DNA of 64,000 nt, taken from contig NZ_KI421500.1 in assembly GCF_000473145.1 (NCBI RefSeq), positions 1,178,225 through 1,242,224 on the forward strand, given 5' to 3'. The position numbers and the translations under genes were made by a program. Within the stretch, counting starts at the first letter, position 1; every line of letters starts with the position of its first letter. The DNA is from Leisingera daeponensis DSM 23529 (GTDB lineage Bacteria > Pseudomonadota > Alphaproteobacteria > Rhodobacterales > Rhodobacteraceae). Shown piece by piece: positions 19,285 to 30,842 of the stretch. The notes beneath the pieces are model-generated. The model searched no databases and had not been told where the DNA came from. It saw nothing but the letters and a program-made list of their open reading frames with translations.

Positions 19285-19818
19285 ATGCGTTTTCTTGCCC
19301 TGGCCGCCGCCCTGACCCTGCCGGTTGCCGCCCTTGCCGCCAGCGGCAACAGCTGGAACCCGCCCAAACCCACCGAGACCACCAAGACCTGCAAGGGCAA
19401 GCGGGTGTGGGATGAAACAAAGAAGCGCTGCGTGCGGCCGCGGAAATCCTCGCTGAACCAGGATCAACTGCTGGGCGCAGCCCGCGAGCTGGCCTATGCG
19501 GGCCGCCAGCAGGATGCCCAGGCGGTGCTGAGCGCGATGGCGGATCAGCAGGATTCCCTGGTGCTGACCTATTGGGGCTTCACCCACCGCAAACTGGGCA
19601 ATTTGGAACAGGCGCAGGCCTATTACGATCAGGCGCTGGCGCGCGATCCGGATAATATCCTTGCCCGTTCGTATATGGGCCAAGGCCTTGTGCAACAGGG
19701 CAAATACGGCGCCGCCCTGATACAGTGGAAAGAGATCAGGGCACGGGGCGGCGACGGCACCTGGGCCGAAGCCGCGCTGCGCAGCGCGCTGGAAACGGGC
19801 GCGTCCTACAGCTACTAG
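19285..19818 (+). CDS. Secreted tetratricopeptide-repeat protein
   Basis: A 177-residue periplasmic protein with a signal peptide (MRFLALAAALTLPVAALA, cleavage near residue 19). Mature residues 1-40 are basic and contain two cysteines (KTCKGKRVWDETKKRCVRPR), possibly disulfide linked. Residues about 60-150 contain at least two TPR-like helix pairs (LGNLEQAQAYYDQALARDPD, then YMGQGLVQQGKYGAALIQW). TPR units mediate protein-protein contacts; the partner is not evident. The gene sits between purB and fliG and appears independent of both. Confidence 0.78.
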   Translation: MRFLALAAALTLPVAALAASGNSWNPPKPTETTKTCKGKRVWDETKKRCVRPRKSSLNQDQLLGAARELAYAGRQQDAQAVLSAMADQQDSLVLTYWGFTHRKLGNLEQAQAYYDQALARDPDNILARSYMGQGLVQQGKYGAALIQWKEIRARGGDGTWAEAALRSALETGASYSY

Positions 19819-19893
19819 GCTTCAGGCTTTCTTTACGGCTTGCGGCCTATCCTGCCCTTCACGATCGAGAAGAATCTTTGGTAGGGTGCGAGA

Positions 19894-21003
19894 ATGCCTC
19901 ACGACAACATGCTGGCGCTTCCAATGGCAACCGGCGGTCCGGACTTCGGCGGGTTTTCCGCCCCGGCGCCGATGGGCGGCGGGACCAGCAGCGGCCTGAG
20001 CGGCAAGGCCAAGGCCGCGATCATTGTCCGGCTGCTGCTGAACGAAGGCGCCGAAATCCCGCTGGAGGAGCTGCCGGATGATCTGCAGCTGGAGCTGACC
20101 AAGCAGATGGGCAAGATGCGGATTGTCGACCGCGACACCCTGCATGCGGTGGCGGGTGAATTTGCCGACTTGCTGGACAATGTCGGCCTGCATTTCCCCA
20201 ACGGCCTGGCCGGCGCCTTGAACGCAATGGAAGGCAAGATCAGCCGATACACCCACAGCCGCCTGCGCAAGGAGGCCGGAGTGCGGCAGTTCGGCGACCC
20301 CTGGCAGCGGCTGAAACAGCTGCCGCCGGAAGACCTGGCGTCGCTGGCGGAGGCCGAAAGCACGGAGGTGGCCGCAGTGCTGCTCTCCAAGCTGGACACC
20401 GCCAAGGCGGCGCAGATGCTGGTCCACCTTCCAGGCCCGGTCGCCCGGCGCATCACCTATGCTGTGAGCCAGACGGCCAATGTCACGCCCGATACCGTCG
20501 ACCGGATCGGCCTGTCGCTGGCGGCCCAGGTCGAGGCCCGGCCGGAGCTTGCCTTCAACGACACGCCGGGCCAGCGGCTGGGCGGTATCCTGACCGAAGC
20601 CGCCGCCGCCAAGCGCGACGAGGTTCTGACCGCGCTGGACGAGGAAGACGAGGAATTCGCCATCAAGGTGCGCAAGGCGATCTTCACCTATGCGCTGATC
20701 GGCGAGCGGATGCAGCCCATCGACGTGCCCAAGCTGATCCGCGTCCTGTCGCAGCCGGATCTGGTCACTGCCATGGCCTTTGCCTCGGACGAGGAAGACG
20801 TGGCCACCAATGAATTCCTGCTGAAGAACATGTCGAGCCGGATGGCCGACAACATCCGCGAGGAGGTGGCGGAGCGCGGCAAGGTCAAGCGCTCCGACGG
20901 CGAAGCGGCGTTCAGCATGATCATCTCGGCCATGCGCGATCTGGTGGCAACCGGCGAGATCGAGCTGAAGTCCGACGACCAGGAAGACGGCGGCGAGGAC
21001 TGA
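19894..21003 (+). CDS. fliG: Flagellar motor switch protein FliG
   Basis: Rotor component of the flagellar C-ring that contacts the stator and converts ion flow to torque. It has 369 residues. After a 30-residue Gly/Pro-rich extension the N-terminal FliG domain begins (KAKAAIIVRLLLNEGAEIPL). The middle domain includes the LPPEDLASLAEAES stretch, and the C-terminal torque domain is clear in FLLKNMSSRMADNIREEVAE, where the E. coli protein has FLRNMSQRAADILRDD. No other flagellar genes lie within the window, so fliG is separated from its usual fliF/fliH neighbours. Confidence 0.9.
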   Translation: MPHDNMLALPMATGGPDFGGFSAPAPMGGGTSSGLSGKAKAAIIVRLLLNEGAEIPLEELPDDLQLELTKQMGKMRIVDRDTLHAVAGEFADLLDNVGLHFPNGLAGALNAMEGKISRYTHSRLRKEAGVRQFGDPWQRLKQLPPEDLASLAEAESTEVAAVLLSKLDTAKAAQMLVHLPGPVARRITYAVSQTANVTPDTVDRIGLSLAAQVEARPELAFNDTPGQRLGGILTEAAAAKRDEVLTALDEEDEEFAIKVRKAIFTYALIGERMQPIDVPKLIRVLSQPDLVTAMAFASDEEDVATNEFLLKNMSSRMADNIREEVAERGKVKRSDGEAAFSMIISAMRDLVATGEIELKSDDQEDGGED

Positions 21004-21156
21004 TCTTGCCGCCCGGCTCCGGCGCGGAATGCATCACCGGCTGCTGCCCTGTTCTGACGGGGCGGCAGCCGGGTGCGACCTGCTTGTGCCCGCCGGCGCG
21101 GCTGCTTATGATGCAGCCTTCCAGCCGCATTTTCGCGCCGCAGCCATCCTGATGCC

Positions 21157-22041
21157 ATGCCAGTAGACCCCTCCGAGCTCTCCACCTGGAGCCATGTCAA
21201 ATATTTTGGCAGCAACCTGTTTCTGCGCGGGCTGCTGCTGGGCGCCGGGCTGGTGCCGTACCGCCTGCGGGTGCCGATGATGGGCCGCCTGGTCACCGCC
21301 ATGGGGCGGCTTGCCGGCTTTGACAAGCGGGTGCGCAACAACCTGCGCCATGTCAGCCCCGAGCTGTCCGGCCTGGATCCGGAGCAGCTCTACCGCGATG
21401 TCAGCGACAACGCCGGCCGGATGATCGCCGAGCTTTATGACGGCGGCACCTTCTATGAGAAGGCCAAGTCGGCTCCCATCACCGGCCCCGGGCTGGAAGC
21501 GCTGGAGACCGCCCGCGCCGCCGGGCGGCCGGTGCTTCTGGCCACTGCGCATTTCGGAAATTACGACGCCGCCCGCGCGGCGCTGACCGCCCGCGGCCAC
21601 GACATGGGCGCGCTGTACCGGCGGATGGCCAACCCCTATTTCAACGAGCACTATGTCGCCGCGATGAAAACCACCGGCGAACTGATGTTCGAACAGGGCA
21701 AGCGCGGCATGGTCGAGCTGGTCCGGCACCTGAAAAAGGGCGGCATCGCCGCCATCGTCACCGATCTCTATGCCCAGGGCGGCGAGCCGATCGATTTTTT
21801 CGGCAAGCCTGCGGTTACGTCAACCGTGCCCGCGGAACTGGCGCTGAAATTCGGCGCCGCGCTGATCCCGGTCTATGCGGTGCGCCAGGAAAACGGCCTG
21901 GATTTCGAGATCATCATGAACGCCGAAGTCCCGCCTTCGGACCCTCTGACCATGACCAAGGCGCTGACGGCCGATCTGGAATCCATCGTGCGCAAGCACA
22001 CCGGCCAGTGGTTCTGGATCCACCGGCGCTGGAAAACCTGA
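21157..22041 (+). CDS. Lysophospholipid acyltransferase, HtrB/LpxL-like
   Basis: A 294-residue membrane-associated acyltransferase of the LpxL/HtrB superfamily. The catalytic H-x4-D/E equivalent is in LLATAHFGNYDAARAALTAR, and the substrate-side motifs GIAAIVTDLYAQGGEPIDFF and KHTGQWFWIHRRWK are those of lipid A secondary acyltransferases. These enzymes transfer a fatty acyl chain from ACP to a lipid acceptor, most often lipid A. No other lipid A gene is adjacent, so the acceptor could also be an ornithine or phospholipid precursor. The N-terminal hydrophobic stretch FLRGLLLGAGLVPYRL probably anchors it. Confidence 0.85.
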   Translation: MPVDPSELSTWSHVKYFGSNLFLRGLLLGAGLVPYRLRVPMMGRLVTAMGRLAGFDKRVRNNLRHVSPELSGLDPEQLYRDVSDNAGRMIAELYDGGTFYEKAKSAPITGPGLEALETARAAGRPVLLATAHFGNYDAARAALTARGHDMGALYRRMANPYFNEHYVAAMKTTGELMFEQGKRGMVELVRHLKKGGIAAIVTDLYAQGGEPIDFFGKPAVTSTVPAELALKFGAALIPVYAVRQENGLDFEIIMNAEVPPSDPLTMTKALTADLESIVRKHTGQWFWIHRRWKT

Positions 22042-22080
22042 CCGCCGCTGCCGCGCCCCTGCTGGCGCGCCGTGCCGGGG

Positions 22081-22782
22081 TCAGTCAGCCCGCGCGGCGG
22101 CGATGACCGGACCGAACGGCGCTTCCTGCACCAGCACCGCGGCAGGCTGGCTGCCGGTCAGCGGCACTGTCAGCTCCAGCGGCTCTGCGCCGTCCCACTC
22201 TGCCGCCACTTGCCAGTCCTCCACCACATTGGCATAGCTCAGGGTTTTCCCGGCCAGCTCGCCGCGGGTGATGCTGACGGTGCGTTGCGGGGTAAAGCGC
22301 ACCAGCTGCACCAGCAGCCGGGACTTCGGCATCCGGGACCGGGGCTTCAGACGGATCACCAATTCCCCGCCCTGCCGCTGCAGCTTCAGCGCCACCGGGC
22401 GCGGCTTCTTCTGGTGCTTCCGGATCGCGCTCTCCACCTGAACGGCATCGGCGCCGACCACGTCCTCCTGACCCATGATGACCATCTGCGGCGTGTAGAT
22501 CATCCGGCGCCCGCCGGCCTGGGCATAGCCCTTTTGCCGCCGGGTGTGCTCCCGCCTGGCGAACTTGTCTTTCCAGCCGATGTAATCCCAGTAATCCACA
22601 TGCAGCGCCAGCGGCAGCACGTCATCGCGTGCGGCCAGCTCATGCAGCAGCGCATCGGCGGGCGGGCAGGACGAACAGCCCTGCGAGGTAAACAGCTCCA
22701 CCACCACGGGGTCTGCTGCGGATTGGCCATGCACCGGCAGGGCCAGGGCCAGAACCGTCATGATCGATGCCAGAAATCTCAT
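22081..22782 (-). CDS. Secreted thioredoxin-fold protein, DUF1223 family
   Basis: A 233-residue periplasmic protein with a signal peptide (MRFLASIMTVLALALPVHG). The mature part opens with VVVELFTSQGCSSCPPADAL, a thioredoxin-like CxxC (CSSC) typical of DUF1223. It continues with LHVDYWDYIGWKDKFARREH and the YTPQMVIMGQ segment that supplies the cis-proline-like region. The redox partner is unknown. Convergent with the acyltransferase gene, 39 bp apart. Confidence 0.85.
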   Translation of the reverse strand: MRFLASIMTVLALALPVHGQSAADPVVVELFTSQGCSSCPPADALLHELAARDDVLPLALHVDYWDYIGWKDKFARREHTRRQKGYAQAGGRRMIYTPQMVIMGQEDVVGADAVQVESAIRKHQKKPRPVALKLQRQGGELVIRLKPRSRMPKSRLLVQLVRFTPQRTVSITRGELAGKTLSYANVVEDWQVAAEWDGAEPLELTVPLTGSQPAAVLVQEAPFGPVIAAARAD

Positions 22783-22883
22783 GAATCGCCTTCTCTGCTA
22801 CTTAGCCCACTGGTCTAAAGATGTGCCCGGGGTAAGGCCAATCAATCATTTTTGAGGCCCGGCGGCAGCGGCAGCGCGGCGGA

Positions 22884-22901
22884 AAATGTGTACAATCGCA
22901 T
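22884..22901. promoter_or_regulatory. Possible palindromic operator upstream of acnA
   Basis: TGTGTACAATCGCATACA is an imperfect inverted repeat (12 of 18 positions symmetric) in the acnA leader, about 105 bp before the start codon. Its TGTnTAC half-sites resemble those of GntR-type regulators. It is a visual candidate only. Confidence 0.3.
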
Positions 22902-23005
22902 ACAAAACTGCCCCTGCGGCGTTTGAACTATTGAATGCAGCGCTTACCTCATGCATTTACAAAGCAGCGAATTCCCAAGTTTCAATTTCTTGAGGGAGGC
23001 CACCC

Positions 23006-25780
<2,775 letters not shown>

Positions 25781-25802
25781 GGCCAGCCGCCGCCAGACAG
25801 TC

Positions 25803-25828
25803 AAGGGCGCCCGAACGGGCGCCCTTTT
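25803..25828 (+). terminator. Rho-independent terminator of acnA
   Basis: A perfect 10-bp stem (25803-25812 with 25817-25826), tetraloop GAAC, then TTTT; 22 nt after the stop codon. Confidence 0.93.
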
Positions 25829-25878
25829 CCATTGGATACGGCGTCTGCTTGCAGTCAGGAACTGCCCTGCGGTCCCCG

Positions 25879-26664
25879 CTAGTGGCTGTAGTTGCGGCTG
25901 TGCAGGATCAGGCCGATCTCCGCTTCGGCCTTCAGCTCCCTGATTGCGCGGTCGAACTCTTCCAGATAGGCCGCTGCACCGCTGGCCCGGGACAGCCCGA
26001 AGTGCGACATACGGCTGGAAACCGGTTCCCCGACGGCGGCAATCCGGTTCTGCCAGCCATTCAGGCCGATGTGGTACCGCCCCACGGCGTCGTCGATTGC
26101 AATCAGATCCAGCTGGCCGAACAGAAGCATTTGCATCAGACCGGCCGCATCGCCGCTTTTGACGATCCGGTTGCGGGCGCTGAACGCGGCTTCCATCTCC
26201 GGGTCGATGACGCTGCCGTTCACCATGCCCAGCTTCAGATGCGACACACCGGCATAGCCCGCACCCCATGCCAGCCCGTCCGGAAAGCGGTCCCGGTTGT
26301 ACCAGAGGGTGCTTGTCTGCTGAAAGACGGGTTCGCTGAAGGCCAGAAACGCCTCGCGCTCCGGGGACTTGAACAGCGGCAGGATGCCGTCTGCCTCGCC
26401 TGACTTTGCCTGGGCGAGGCAGCGCTGCCAGGGCAGCAGAACGGTGACCGCGCTGAGGCCGTCTATCCGCTCCATCACCGCGTCCAGAAGGTTCACCTTC
26501 AGCCCGCCGGACGGGATGCTGCCGGTTCCCAATGTGTAGGGCGGATAAGGATCGTAGCAGAAGGTCAGGACAGTTTCCGCCCGCGCGGCTGCGGCAAAAA
26601 GGCAGGCGGCCAGAACGCAGCCCAGGCTTGTTCTCAAAAACCTTGCGGGATCAATCGCTTTCAT
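25879..26664 (-). CDS. Periplasmic solute-binding protein, family 3 type
   Basis: A 261-residue secreted protein. The start at 26664 (MKAIDPARFL) follows GGGAAAGAG and opens a signal peptide ending near ARA/ETVL. The mature N-terminus VLTFCYDPYPPYTLG is typical of amino-acid-type SBP_bac_3 domains, and later parts such as LLPWQRCLAQAKSGEADGIL and FQQTSTLWYNRDRF fit the same fold. There are no ABC permease or ATPase genes beside it, so it may be an orphan sensor-like binding protein rather than part of an importer. Similar stand-alone members occur in many proteobacteria. Confidence 0.8.
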   Translation of the reverse strand: MKAIDPARFLRTSLGCVLAACLFAAAARAETVLTFCYDPYPPYTLGTGSIPSGGLKVNLLDAVMERIDGLSAVTVLLPWQRCLAQAKSGEADGILPLFKSPEREAFLAFSEPVFQQTSTLWYNRDRFPDGLAWGAGYAGVSHLKLGMVNGSVIDPEMEAAFSARNRIVKSGDAAGLMQMLLFGQLDLIAIDDAVGRYHIGLNGWQNRIAAVGEPVSSRMSHFGLSRASGAAAYLEEFDRAIRELKAEAEIGLILHSRNYSH

Positions 26665-26927
26665 CTCTTTCCCGGACAATATGTTTGGCCGGCACGCAGT
26701 GCCGCGGAACCCTGAAATTCTTAACCATAAAATCCTGCAGCATTCCGCAGCAGATTGAAAGAGCCCCCGGGCCACCCGTGCTGGCCAATTCATGGCCCCC
26801 GCCGGCACGAAAAGCTGCTGATTCCCGCAGTGCCGGCTGCTTTACCAAAGGTTAATATTGTGTAAACATAAATTCAGAATATAACTTTTCCCTTTCAGGG
26901 CGCATTCAGAGGCCGCACGCAGAACGC

Positions 26928-27212
26928 ATGAAAGAAGCCGCATTTGCCGTTATTTATCCGGACATAGACACTTTTGAAGACCATGCTGAGGCGGTGGCGG
27001 CAATGATCTGCGAGACCCGGAGCTTTCCCGGCTGTATCGAGGCCTATGCCGGCATCAACCGCGCGCGCCATGAAATTGCTGTGTTCCACTTCTGGGAATC
27101 AAACGATCACCTGGACCGCTACCTGACCTGGCGCGCCGAACGCGGCGACCTGGACGCCCGCAGCGCCACGATGCGGCGCGAACAGGACTTCCGCACTTAC
27201 TCTGTGCCGTAA
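26928..27212 (+). CDS. ABM-fold small monooxygenase-like protein (copy 1)
   Basis: A 94-residue protein with the antibiotic-biosynthesis-monooxygenase (ABM, YgiN-like) ferredoxin fold. Typical features are the N-terminal strand and long helix, SFPGCIEAYAG, and HEIAVFHFWESNDHLDRYL. Members oxidise quinols or aromatic intermediates without cofactors, or act as small binding proteins. It is clearly paralogous to the gene at 27713, whose matching segment reads NEIAIFQRWESAEAFSDYL, and the two bracket a DOPA-dioxygenase-like gene. The three share direction and close spacing, suggesting one operon. Confidence 0.78.
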   Translation: MKEAAFAVIYPDIDTFEDHAEAVAAMICETRSFPGCIEAYAGINRARHEIAVFHFWESNDHLDRYLTWRAERGDLDARSATMRREQDFRTYSVP

Positions 27213-27300
27213 GACCTGCGCGGGCCTGCAGCCGCCTGCACACTCTCTGTTCGCAAACCGCAGATTGCCCCGCCGCGCCGGGCGCGGCAATAGTGGGCTC

Positions 27301-27639
27301 ATGAAACAGACCAGCAGCATCACCGGCTATCACGCCCACGTCTATTTCGGCGAAACCACCGCTGAACAGGCCCGCGCCCTTTGCCAGCAGGCCGCCGGGG
27401 AGTTCGGCGTCCAGATGGGCCGGGTGCACCGGGAAAACGTTGGCCCGCATCCAAGGTGGTCCTGCCAGCTGGCCGCCAGCCCGGAGCAATTCGCCAGGCT
27501 GCTGCCCTGGCTGGCCCTGAACCGCCAGGGGCTGATCGTGTTTGCCCATCCGGAAACCGGCGACGCGCTCGCGGACCATCGCGATCACGGTATTTGGCTG
27601 GGGGCCGGACTGCCTCTGGATCTCAGCATTTTCAGCTGA
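27301..27639 (+). CDS. DOPA 4,5-dioxygenase family protein
   Basis: A 112-residue single-domain protein of the DOPA-dioxygenase family (PF08883-like). Conserved histidines occur in GYHAHVYF, GRVHRENVGPHP, and LIVFAHPETGDALADHRDHG, the pattern expected for a small non-heme metal enzyme. The end IWLGAGLPLDLSIF is typical. Family members cleave extradiol rings of DOPA-like catechols, but bacterial substrates are mostly untested. It lies between two ABM-fold paralogues. Confidence 0.85.
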   Translation: MKQTSSITGYHAHVYFGETTAEQARALCQQAAGEFGVQMGRVHRENVGPHPRWSCQLAASPEQFARLLPWLALNRQGLIVFAHPETGDALADHRDHGIWLGAGLPLDLSIFS

Positions 27640-27712
27640 TATGCGGCGCCTCCAGCAGAAACTTCCGGGCAGACGGCCAGGCCGCTGCCCCTTTTGACTC
27701 GCGGAGCTTCCC

Positions 27713-28006
27713 TTGACCGAGGCAGTAATTATTGAGCTGCAGCCGCTGCCGGGGCAATACACCCGGCTGGCTGTACTGGTGAAACAGATGGTGGAACAGG
27801 TCCGGGAGTATCCCGGCTGCCTGCAAGCCGACACGCTGCTTGCCCCGGACCGGAACGAAATTGCCATCTTTCAGCGCTGGGAATCCGCCGAGGCTTTCAG
27901 CGACTATCTGATCTGGCGCTCCAAACAGGAAGATTTTGCGCAGCTTCACACGCTGCTGGCGGCGGAGCCGGGATTCAAGAGCTTTGCCTTGGGCACGGGC
28001 GCCTGA
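27713..28006 (+). CDS. ABM-fold small monooxygenase-like protein (copy 2)
   Basis: A 97-residue ABM/YgiN-type protein, apparently starting at TTG 27713 after GGAG; no in-frame ATG precedes the conserved strand EAVIIELQPLPGQY. It shares REYPGCLQAD and NEIAIFQRWES with the copy at 26928. It is the last gene of the ABM-dioxygenase-ABM group and converges on ccmG with 15 bp between stops. The substrate is unknown; a quinol or catechol-derived intermediate is plausible from the neighbour. Confidence 0.76.
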   Translation: MTEAVIIELQPLPGQYTRLAVLVKQMVEQVREYPGCLQADTLLAPDRNEIAIFQRWESAEAFSDYLIWRSKQEDFAQLHTLLAAEPGFKSFALGTGA

Positions 28007-28021
28007 AGCGCCCTGCCCCGG

Positions 28022-28561
28022 TTACCGGCCTGCGGCCTTCTCCATCGCCGGGCGCAGGGTGTTTTCGATCACCCGCTGCGTGACAGGCCCAGCAAAGCGC
28101 AGCACGATCTTGCCCTCGCCATCCACCACATAGGTTTCCGGCACGCCGTAAAGGCCCCAGTCGATTGCCATCCGCCCCTTCTCGTCCCGGCCGATGGCCG
28201 TGTAGGGATCGCCGAGCTCCTTCAGGAACGCCTCGGCATTGGCAAGCTGGTCCTTGTAGTTGATGCCGTAAATCGGGATGCCTTCCTTGGACAGCGCCTC
28301 AAGGTTCGGATGCTCCACCCGGCAGGGCGCGCACCAGCTGGCCCAGTAGTTCACCAGTTTCACGTTGCCGTCACGCAGGGTTTCGTCGCTGAACATTTCC
28401 TTGCCCGGAAATTCTTCCAGGACAACCGGCGGCGCGGGCTGGCCTTCGCGCGCGGAGGGCAGGCTGTTGGGGTCTTCGCGGAACATGCCCACCAGCGCCA
28501 GGCCGACAAAGCCTGCAAACACCAGGCCAGGGACCGCCATCAAGGGAGAGATCTTAGCCAT
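28022..28561 (-). CDS. ccmG: Thiol:disulfide interchange protein CcmG/DsbE
   Basis: Membrane-anchored periplasmic thioredoxin that reduces apocytochrome c before heme attachment; equivalent to HelX of Rhodobacter capsulatus. It has 179 residues: an N-terminal anchor (MAVPGLVFAGFVGLALVGMF region), then a redoxin domain with active-site WASWCAPCRVEHP and the cis-Pro region GVPETYVVDGEG. The start ATG overlaps the end of ccmD, indicating translational coupling. It is the last gene of the long yajC-to-ccmG run. Confidence 0.95.
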   Translation of the reverse strand: MAKISPLMAVPGLVFAGFVGLALVGMFREDPNSLPSAREGQPAPPVVLEEFPGKEMFSDETLRDGNVKLVNYWASWCAPCRVEHPNLEALSKEGIPIYGINYKDQLANAEAFLKELGDPYTAIGRDEKGRMAIDWGLYGVPETYVVDGEGKIVLRFAGPVTQRVIENTLRPAMEKAAGR

Positions 28562-28709
28562 TGCGCTTCACCCGGCTTTCCAGGGTTTCCATCTCCCGGC
28601 GGACCTTGCGGCCGCGCCAGATCGTCAGCACCACCAGCGCCACCAGCAAAAGCAGCGATGCGGCGTAGGCCGACAGCACCGTATCGGCGTATTTTCCAAG
28701 ATCGGGCAT
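28554..28709 (-). CDS. ccmD: Heme exporter protein CcmD
   Basis: A 51-residue small membrane protein reading MPDLGKYADTVLSAYAASLL and onward, with one transmembrane helix followed by the basic stretch RGRKVRREME, the normal CcmD layout. It stabilises CcmE association with CcmC in the heme-handling complex. Its ATG overlaps the ccmC stop by one base (TGATG) and its own stop overlaps the ccmG start by eight bases. Confidence 0.92.
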   Translation of the reverse strand: MPDLGKYADTVLSAYAASLLLLVALVVLTIWRGRKVRREMETLESRVKRNG

Positions 28710-29440
28710 CAGGCCTCCAGCCGTTCGCGCGCCATCAGTGCCTTGATGCGGCGGGCGCGGATTTCAGTTCCGGTGCGGTAGAACACAAGCGCGATGAACA
28801 ACAGCACAAACCCCGCCATGCAGACATACAGAGGGTTGGAAAAGGCATCGGCGACGTTCTCCTTCTTGTCCAGCGACAGCGACGCGCCCTGGTGCAGCCC
28901 CTGGTTCCAGAAGTTCACCGCGTAGCGGCTGAGCACCGCGAACACCGAGCCCACCAGGCACAGGATCGAGGTGAGGTCAGCGGCGGTATCCGGGTTGTCG
29001 ATTGCCTCCCACAGGGCGATGTAGCCAAGGTAGAACAGGAAAAGCACCAAAAAGGACGTGAGCCGCGGATCCCAGGCCCACCAGGTGCCCCACATCGGCT
29101 GGCCCCAGATTGCCCCGGTGATCAGCGCAATCACCGTCATCACCACGCCCACAGGCGCGGCAGCCCGGGCCGCCAGCGCGCTGACATGGTGGCGGCGGAT
29201 CACCCAGACCAGCGAGGTGACCAGCATCATGAACCACGCGTTGATCGCCATCAGCGCCGAGGGCACGTGCAGGAAGATGATCTTGACGGTAGAGCCCTGA
29301 CGGTAGTCATCAGGCGTGAAGAAGAAGCCCCAGACCAGCCCCACGGTGATCAGCACCGCTGAGCCGGCCCACAAGGCCGGCATCACCTTTTCTGTGGTGG
29401 CCAGGAATTTCTTCGGGTTGGCGTATTCCCAGATCGACAT
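28709..29440 (-). CDS. ccmC: Heme exporter protein CcmC
   Basis: Six-helix inner-membrane protein that presents heme to CcmE. It has 243 residues and contains the tryptophan-rich WWD signature in GQPMWGTWWAWDPRLTSFLV, with the flanking heme-ligand histidine in IIFLHVPSALMAINAW and a second His-containing loop after NFWNQGLHQGASLS. It lies 46 bp downstream of ccmB and overlaps ccmD. Confidence 0.95.
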   Translation of the reverse strand: MSIWEYANPKKFLATTEKVMPALWAGSAVLITVGLVWGFFFTPDDYRQGSTVKIIFLHVPSALMAINAWFMMLVTSLVWVIRRHHVSALAARAAAPVGVVMTVIALITGAIWGQPMWGTWWAWDPRLTSFLVLFLFYLGYIALWEAIDNPDTAADLTSILCLVGSVFAVLSRYAVNFWNQGLHQGASLSLDKKENVADAFSNPLYVCMAGFVLLFIALVFYRTGTEIRARRIKALMARERLEA

Positions 29441-29486
29441 GGTGGCTATTTAGCTCTTGTTCTCGGGTTTCTCAATTGGGTGGACC

Positions 29487-30143
29487 CTAGCGCAAATTGA
29501 CGCGCAGGACGGCCGCACTGGCAAAGGGCAGCAGCGCGATGGAAGCGGCCGAGATCCCGGCCAGCAGCAATAGCGGCGTCTGCACCGCCATACCCTCGGC
29601 ACCGCGGCGGGCCACCTCGGAGCCGAAGATCAGCGTCGGCACATAGAGCGGCATCACCAGCAAGGACATCAGCAGGCCGCCGCGCTTCAGCCCCACCGTC
29701 AGCGCGGCGCCGAAGGTGCCGATGACCGACAGCGCAGGCGTGCCCAGCAGCAGCGAGACCACCAGCCATTGGAAACCGGCAACCGGAAGGTTCAGCAGAA
29801 CCCCCAGCACCGGCGCCGCCATCACCAGCGGCAGCCCGGTGGTGATCCAATGGGCCAGCGCCTTGATCGTAACGGTGCTTTCCAAGGGCAGCGGCGCGGT
29901 GGCCAGCAGGTCGAGCGAGCCGTCCTCCCAATCCAAGGCCAGAAGCCGGTCCAGCGACAACAGGCACGCCAGCAGCGCCCCCAGCCACAGCACGCCCGGC
30001 GCAATGCGGGCCAAAAGCTCGGATTGCGGGCCGACGGAGAACGGCACCATCACGGTCACGATCAGAAAGAACGCAAGGCCCAGGCCAAAGCCGCCGCCCG
30101 CACGCAGGGCGAGCTTCAGATCCCGCAGGAGAAGCGCAATCAC
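29487..30143 (-). CDS. ccmB: Heme exporter protein CcmB
   Basis: Integral membrane subunit of the CcmAB ABC complex, 218 residues with about six hydrophobic segments. The N-terminus [20 protein letters not shown] and the [16 protein letters not shown] segment are typical CcmB, as is [20 protein letters not shown]. With CcmA it releases holo-CcmE. The start overlaps the ccmA stop by four bases. Confidence 0.95.
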   Translation of the reverse strand: MIALLLRDLKLALRAGGGFGLGLAFFLIVTVMVPFSVGPQSELLARIAPGVLWLGALLACLLSLDRLLALDWEDGSLDLLATAPLPLESTVTIKALAHWITTGLPLVMAAPVLGVLLNLPVAGFQWLVVSLLLGTPALSVIGTFGAALTVGLKRGGLLMSLLVMPLYVPTLIFGSEVARRGAEGMAVQTPLLLLAGISAASIALLPFASAAVLRVNLR

Positions 30144-30754
30144 AGGAAATCTCCGTCAAAATCGTCGATCTCCGGCGGCTTGGCCTTGTAGGGGCCGACA
30201 TCCAGCACGTCTGCCTCCAGCCCCAGGTCGATGTGAGTGGCAATCAGCGCCGAACCGCCCTGCCCCAGATGCGCCCGCACCGCGTTTGCGAACATCGCGA
30301 CCGATGTCGTGTCGAGGCTCACCGTGGGTTCATCCATGATCCAGACCGGGCGGCCCGTGACCAGCATCCGGCTGAGTCCCAGGCGGCGTTTCTGTCCTGC
30401 CGACAGCGCACCGGCTTGCCGGTCGCGCAGGGTTTGCAGGTCAAAGCCATCCAGCGCCCGTTCGATGCCGTTACGGCCAAAGACGCTGGCCCAGAAGGTC
30501 AGGTTCTCCGCCACCGTCAGCGTCGGCTTCAGCCCGTCGGAATGGGCGGCATAGGCGATCTGGTCCTCGGCACCCTCCACCTGCCCCCTCAGCGGCGGCT
30601 GCAGGCCCGCGACGGTGCGCAGCAGCGTTGTCTTGCCGATGCCGTTGGGGCCGCGCAGGATCAGCGCCTTGCCGGGGGCCAGGGAAAAACTCAGCCCCTC
30701 CAGCACCGGGACACCTCCGCGGGCCACGCTCAGATCCGTCACATTTAATGTCAT
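30140..30754 (-). CDS. ccmA: Cytochrome c biogenesis ATP-binding protein CcmA
   Basis: ATPase of the CcmAB complex, 204 residues. Walker A is [11 protein letters not shown], the signature is [15 protein letters not shown] and Walker B is [13 protein letters not shown]. First of the ccm genes in the minus-strand run, about 90 bp downstream of the Mth938-like gene. Confidence 0.95.
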   Translation of the reverse strand: MTLNVTDLSVARGGVPVLEGLSFSLAPGKALILRGPNGIGKTTLLRTVAGLQPPLRGQVEGAEDQIAYAAHSDGLKPTLTVAENLTFWASVFGRNGIERALDGFDLQTLRDRQAGALSAGQKRRLGLSRMLVTGRPVWIMDEPTVSLDTTSVAMFANAVRAHLGQGGSALIATHIDLGLEADVLDVGPYKAKPPEIDDFDGDFL

Positions 30755-30842
30755 GAAGCCCGCTTATCCCATTGTGCCCGCGCATGAAAAGACCATTTAG
30801 CCGCGGCCCGCTTTGCGGCAGGTCAAACGACTCTGCACAATA

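Noticed and set aside
26820..26927. CtrA-like site (TTAA-N7-TAAA) upstream of the first ABM gene
   Set aside because: One half-site deviates from TTAA and the region is AT-rich, so a chance match is likely; not listed as a feature.
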